7,666 bases of DNA from Ardenticatenales bacterium (lineage in GTDB: Bacteria > Chloroflexota > Anaerolineae > Promineifilales > UBA4811). The notes under the pieces were generated by a model. That model saw only the letters and a program-made list of their open reading frames with translations. It ran no database searches and was not told where the DNA came from. Below, piece after piece: positions 5,818-7,666 of the stretch. The translations under genes were made by a program, and so were the position numbers. Positions within the stretch are counted from its first letter, which is position 1. Each line of letters begins with the position of its first letter. The DNA is taken from NCBI GenBank assembly GCA_030667645.1, contig DAOUVM010000110.1, positions 1 through 7,666 of the forward strand, read 5' to 3'.

Positions 5818-6969
5818 CTACCGGAGAGGCGGCGCGTAGATCAGGCCGCCATCGGTCCACAGCTTGTTGGGGCCTCGCGGGAGCTCAAAAGCATCGCCAT
5901 TCGGTCCCATGTACCGGTCATAGATTTCGCCATAGTTGCCAACTTTGCGGATGATGTTGGCGGCAAACTCAATGTCCAAGCCCAGGTCCTCCTGGCCAAA
6001 GGAGCCCTCGACGCCCAACAGCCGCATGATTGCCGGGTCGTCGCTGCCCATCATCTCGTCCACGTTCGCGGAGGTGATGCCCAGTTCCTCGGCGTTGACC
6101 AGGACATAGGCAACGGTCTTGACGATGTCAAGCCACTGATCATCCCCATGCGGAACGGCCGGCGTCAGCGGTTCCTTGGACATTGTCACGTCCATGATAT
6201 AGTGATCATCGGGGTTTGCGAACCCTTCTCGCACGGCCGCCAACTGGGACTTGTCACTGGTGGCCGCGTCGCAGCGGCCGTCCTCATAGGCGTTGTATAC
6301 CGAGGCGGTATCCTCAAAGGTCACCGCGGTAAACTCTAGCCCGCGCCCGCGAAAGTTGTCCGCCAGGTTCAACTCGGTGGTGGTGCCGGTAGTTACGCAC
6401 ACCGTCGCCCCATCCAGGTCCTCCAGCGTGGTGGCGCCTGTGTCCTTGCGAACTATCATGCCCTGGCCATCATAAAAGGTCACCGCGGTAAAGTTGCCCC
6501 ACTGGGCATCGCGGCTGGAGGTCCAGGTGCAGTTCCGAGACAGCAGGTCGATCTCGCCGGTCTGCAGCGCCGGTCCCCGCTCGGCCGCCGTCAAGGGAAC
6601 AAACTCAACCGCTTCGGCGTCGTTGAAGACCGCTGCCGCCACTGCCCGGCAGAAGTCAATGTCAAACCCGACGTTCCGACCGGCCGAGTCCAGGTAACCA
6701 AAGCCAAGCAGGTCGGTGCGCGACCCGCAGACCAACTGACCGCGATCCTTCACTGCAGCCAAGGTCTGGCCTCCCGCAACTGTGGCAGCCGCTTCGGGAC
6801 ATTCGGGGCACGCGGGGCACTCCGCGGCTTCGGGGCACTCGGGGCACTCCCCGGCTTCGGGACAGGGTGGGGGTGCGGGGCAATCGGGGCACTCTTCGGC
6901 AGCTCCGCAAGCGGCGATTATCAACGCCAGCAGGGCCAACATGGCAACCAATAGGGATAACTTTTTCAT
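5818..6969 (-). CDS. aapJ: Polar/general L-amino-acid binding lipoprotein, AapJ type
   Basis: This 383-residue solute-binding protein delivers amino acids to AapQM. I start it at the ATG at 6969 because GGAGGAG lies 6 nt upstream and a classic lipoprotein signal follows: basic MKK, a hydrophobic stretch, then the lipobox IAAC with lipidated Cys21. A longer frame to 7011 would put charged residues before the signal. Residues 22-61 form a Cys-Pro-Glu-rich tether. The mature type-3 binding domain starts near 68. Motifs familiar from AapJ are GFDIDFCRAVAAAVF (101-115), QTGEIDLLSRN (136-146), TFYDGQGMIVRK (164-175), CVTTGTTTELNLAD (191-204), GRCDAATSD (231-239), PAVPHGDDQW (270-279), GNYGEIYDRYMG (344-355) and a C-terminal GGLIYAPPLR. 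Broad or acidic/neutral amino-acid specificity is usual for this family; the actual ligand is unknown. It is first in the operon. Confidence 0.93.
   Translation of the reverse strand: MKKLSLLVAMLALLALIIAACGAAEECPDCPAPPPCPEAGECPECPEAAECPACPECPEAAATVAGGQTLAAVKDRGQLVCGSRTDLLGFGYLDSAGRNVGFDIDFCRAVAAAVFNDAEAVEFVPLTAAERGPALQTGEIDLLSRNCTWTSSRDAQWGNFTAVTFYDGQGMIVRKDTGATTLEDLDGATVCVTTGTTTELNLADNFRGRGLEFTAVTFEDTASVYNAYEDGRCDAATSDKSQLAAVREGFANPDDHYIMDVTMSKEPLTPAVPHGDDQWLDIVKTVAYVLVNAEELGITSANVDEMMGSDDPAIMRLLGVEGSFGQEDLGLDIEFAANIIRKVGNYGEIYDRYMGPNGDAFELPRGPNKLWTDGGLIYAPPLR
6790..6909 (-). repeat. Coding repeats encoding the Cys-Pro-rich tether of AapJ
   Basis: The DNA for residues 21-60 contains many imperfect copies of a 9-bp unit, seen on the plus strand as variants of GGGGCACTC and read on the minus strand as Glu-Cys-Pro codons. 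The protein has eight cysteines in residues 27-57 besides lipidated Cys21, arranged as CPDCP, CPECP and CPACPECP. Replication slippage probably expanded it, so tether length may vary between strains. It is not a CRISPR array: there are no regular spacers and the reading frame is kept. Confidence 0.8.
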
Positions 6970-6975
6970 CAGCGT

Positions 6976-6982
6976 CTCCTCC
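6976..6982 (-). promoter_or_regulatory. Strong ribosome-binding site fixing the aapJ start
   Basis: GGAGGAG on the minus strand ends 6 nt before the ATG at 6969. It is the strongest ribosome site in the operon and falls inside the longer open frame, so it decides for the lipoprotein start. Confidence 0.85.
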
Positions 6983-7255
6983 AGAAACCAGAATGGGTCA
7001 ACAACGGCCAACTCAACATAGGTTTGTGATTATCTCTCCAGGCTACCCTCCTTTCCTCGCGGGACACACCCAGGCGGTCGAACTCGCGGATAACCCGCAA
7101 GCCAACCTCTCCAACCGGCCCAGCAAGAACGCCAGACGGGAACGGAACCCATATGGTGAGTTGAAACTCGGCATTCCCCGAAGATCTCTCCGATGCTCCA
7201 GAGATTGGAACTGTGGGCGCGAAACTGCATCAACGAGTCCACCAAAGCAGAAGGT

Positions 7256-7290
7256 CAGTTTATCACAATCAAACTGGCGAGTCAACTCGC
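7256..7290. repeat. Two abutting inverted repeats overlapping promoter P3, candidate operators
   Basis: CAGTTT (7256-7261) and AAACTG (7271-7276) form a perfect dyad with a 9-bp centre covering the -10. Directly beside it, GCGAGT (7277-7282) and ACTCGC (7285-7290) form a dyad with a 2-bp centre covering the -35. Either alone could occur by chance in a region this size, but their exact abutment and placement over the promoter suggest repressor operators. The regulator is unknown. Confidence 0.4.
7257..7285 (-). promoter_or_regulatory. Candidate promoter P3 for the aap operon
   Basis: On the minus strand this reads TTGACT, 12 bases, then TGTGATAAACT: a -35 (7280-7285), a 17-bp spacer ending in an extended -10 TGA, and -10 TAAACT (7257-7262). 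It shares sequence and exact spacing with the two modules before the RHH gene. Transcription would begin near 7250 and give a leader of about 280 nt to aapJ. The length of that leader is the main reason for caution. Confidence 0.5.
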
Positions 7291-7472
7291 ACGCTCGGGT
7301 GTCAAAAGCTGCTCGTGAGTGCCCATGGCAAGTGCAAAGCTCTCACATGGACCGCCTTTTCAACACGAAAGACACCAATCAAGCGGATTTCCGCCTCTTT
7401 CTTGGGCATTCGTCCGATACCGGACTCCCTTTGAGGGATACTTTTTTCGGGCGGCCGGTCCCAACCTTTGTT

Positions 7473-7498
7473 CCGGTAATTGTAGTACCGGTAATTGT
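7473..7498. repeat. 11-bp direct repeat with 15-bp period
   Basis: CCGGTAATTGT occurs at 7473-7483 and again at 7488-7498. Within it, CCGGTA (7473-7478) and TACCGG (7486-7491) can also form a 6-bp hairpin with a 7-nt loop. T8 follows at 7501-7508. On the plus strand this could be a weak terminator or a regulator site for a rightward gene; neither is established. Confidence 0.5.
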
Positions 7499-7553
7499 TC
7501 TTTTTTTTATTTCGGATTCAGTTCTCGTTTCGTCTCGGAGGTGAGGCATACCG

Positions 7554-7666
7554 GTGAACGGGGGTCGTGGTTCTCGGCGTCATGGGGTGAGGGTTGAGAA
7601 ATCGGATTTCTCGATCCCACCAGTCCACTGTTTGCAGTGCGATGTGGTTTTTTGGCATCATGGGAA
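7554..7666 (+). CDS. Possible start of a divergent gene, cut by the window edge
   Basis: A near-perfect Shine-Dalgarno sequence, GGAGGTGA (7537-7544), stands 9 nt before a GTG at 7554. The frame is open for 37 codons to the window end and would read MNGGRGSRRHGV and later PPVHCLQCDVVFWHHG. I recognise no family. Against it: the composition is odd, GTG is a weaker start, and a competing minus-strand frame (stop at 7518-7520) is also open across this edge. It is listed because of the strong ribosome site; treat it as tentative. Confidence 0.25.
   Translation, partial: MNGGRGSRRHGVRVEKSDFSIPPVHCLQCDVVFWHHG

Larger units (their letters stand above)
6983..7553. other. Long non-coding region upstream of the transporter operon
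   Basis: About 570 bp with no convincing gene on either strand: open frames here are short, cysteine- and tryptophan-rich or low in plausible composition, and match no family I know. It holds the candidate promoter at 7257-7285 with overlapping inverted repeats, a predicted minus-strand leader of about 280 nt down to aapJ, a 5-bp inverted repeat GAGTT/AACTC at 7158-7169, several small hairpins between 7383 and 7447, a direct repeat at 7473-7498 and T8 at 7501-7508. I saw no T-box, SAM, lysine or other riboswitch signature, no tRNA and no RNase P core. Confidence 0.6.

Noticed and set aside
6790..6909. CRISPR-like array in the repetitive GGGGCACTC tract
   Set aside because: Units are about 9 bp, imperfect, without spacers, and encode an in-frame Cys-Pro linker.
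5818..7011. Longer AapJ start at 7011
   Set aside because: It adds 14 residues with acidic residues before the lipoprotein signal and ignores the GGAGGAG site that precedes the ATG at 6969.
7025..7037. TGTGATTATCTCT, similar to the P1 -10 region, near aapJ
   Set aside because: It matches at 12 of 13 bases only in reverse orientation and lacks a TTGACY partner at the right distance. By rough count, many 12-of-13 matches are expected by chance in a window this long.
7030..7230. Leader ORF of 66 codons upstream of aapJ
   Set aside because: It has only a loose ribosome site and a Trp/Cys/Arg-rich composition, and no family is recognised. It could be a leader peptide, but nothing positive supports it.
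7518..7664. Minus-strand frame of about 48 codons at the right edge
   Set aside because: It is possibly the tail of a gene cut by the window, but there is no recognisable family and a competing plus-strand frame has the better ribosome site. Undecidable here.

Overview
The window looks like ordinary chromosome of a GC-rich bacterium that uses selenium. Every confident gene reads on the minus strand. Two signs suggest a Chloroflexota (Anaerolineae-like) or another lipoprotein-tethered lineage: the amino-acid binding protein is a lipoprotein (lipobox ending at Cys21) instead of a free periplasmic protein, and it has an unusual Cys-Pro-rich tether. This taxonomic guess is inference; no rRNA or marker gene is present.

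Layout from right to left, the direction of transcription. (1) About 580 bp without a convincing gene at the right end holds a candidate promoter covered by two adjacent inverted repeats, several small hairpins, a 15-bp-period repeat, an oligo-T tract, and perhaps the start of a divergent plus-strand gene. (2) A complete four-gene polar amino-acid ABC importer of the Aap type follows: aapJ (binding lipoprotein), aapQ and aapM (permeases) and aapP (ATPase). A strong hairpin lies between aapJ and aapQ, and an intrinsic terminator follows aapP. (3) A two-gene selenium operon, yedF-selD, has its own candidate promoter just past that terminator. (4) A gap of about 300 bp contains two near-identical promoter-like modules. 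(5) A small ribbon-helix-helix DNA-binding protein, possibly an antitoxin, sits at the left edge.

The main result is that selD is longer than a standard reading shows. An in-frame TGA at 1554-1556 falls exactly on the catalytic Cys17 position of E. coli SelD. The frame is open upstream to an ATG at 1637 with a good ribosome-binding site, and a bacterial-SECIS-like hairpin with an AGGUC apex lies 26 nt downstream of the TGA. SelD is therefore very probably a selenoprotein (Sec28). The cell must then have selA, selB and selC elsewhere, since none is in this window.

The second result is a shared promoter architecture, TTGACY-N12-TGTGRTAAWCT. It occurs twice upstream of the ribbon-helix-helix gene and once upstream of the transporter operon, with identical internal spacing. 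It reads as a sigma-70 promoter with a 17-bp spacer and an extended -10.
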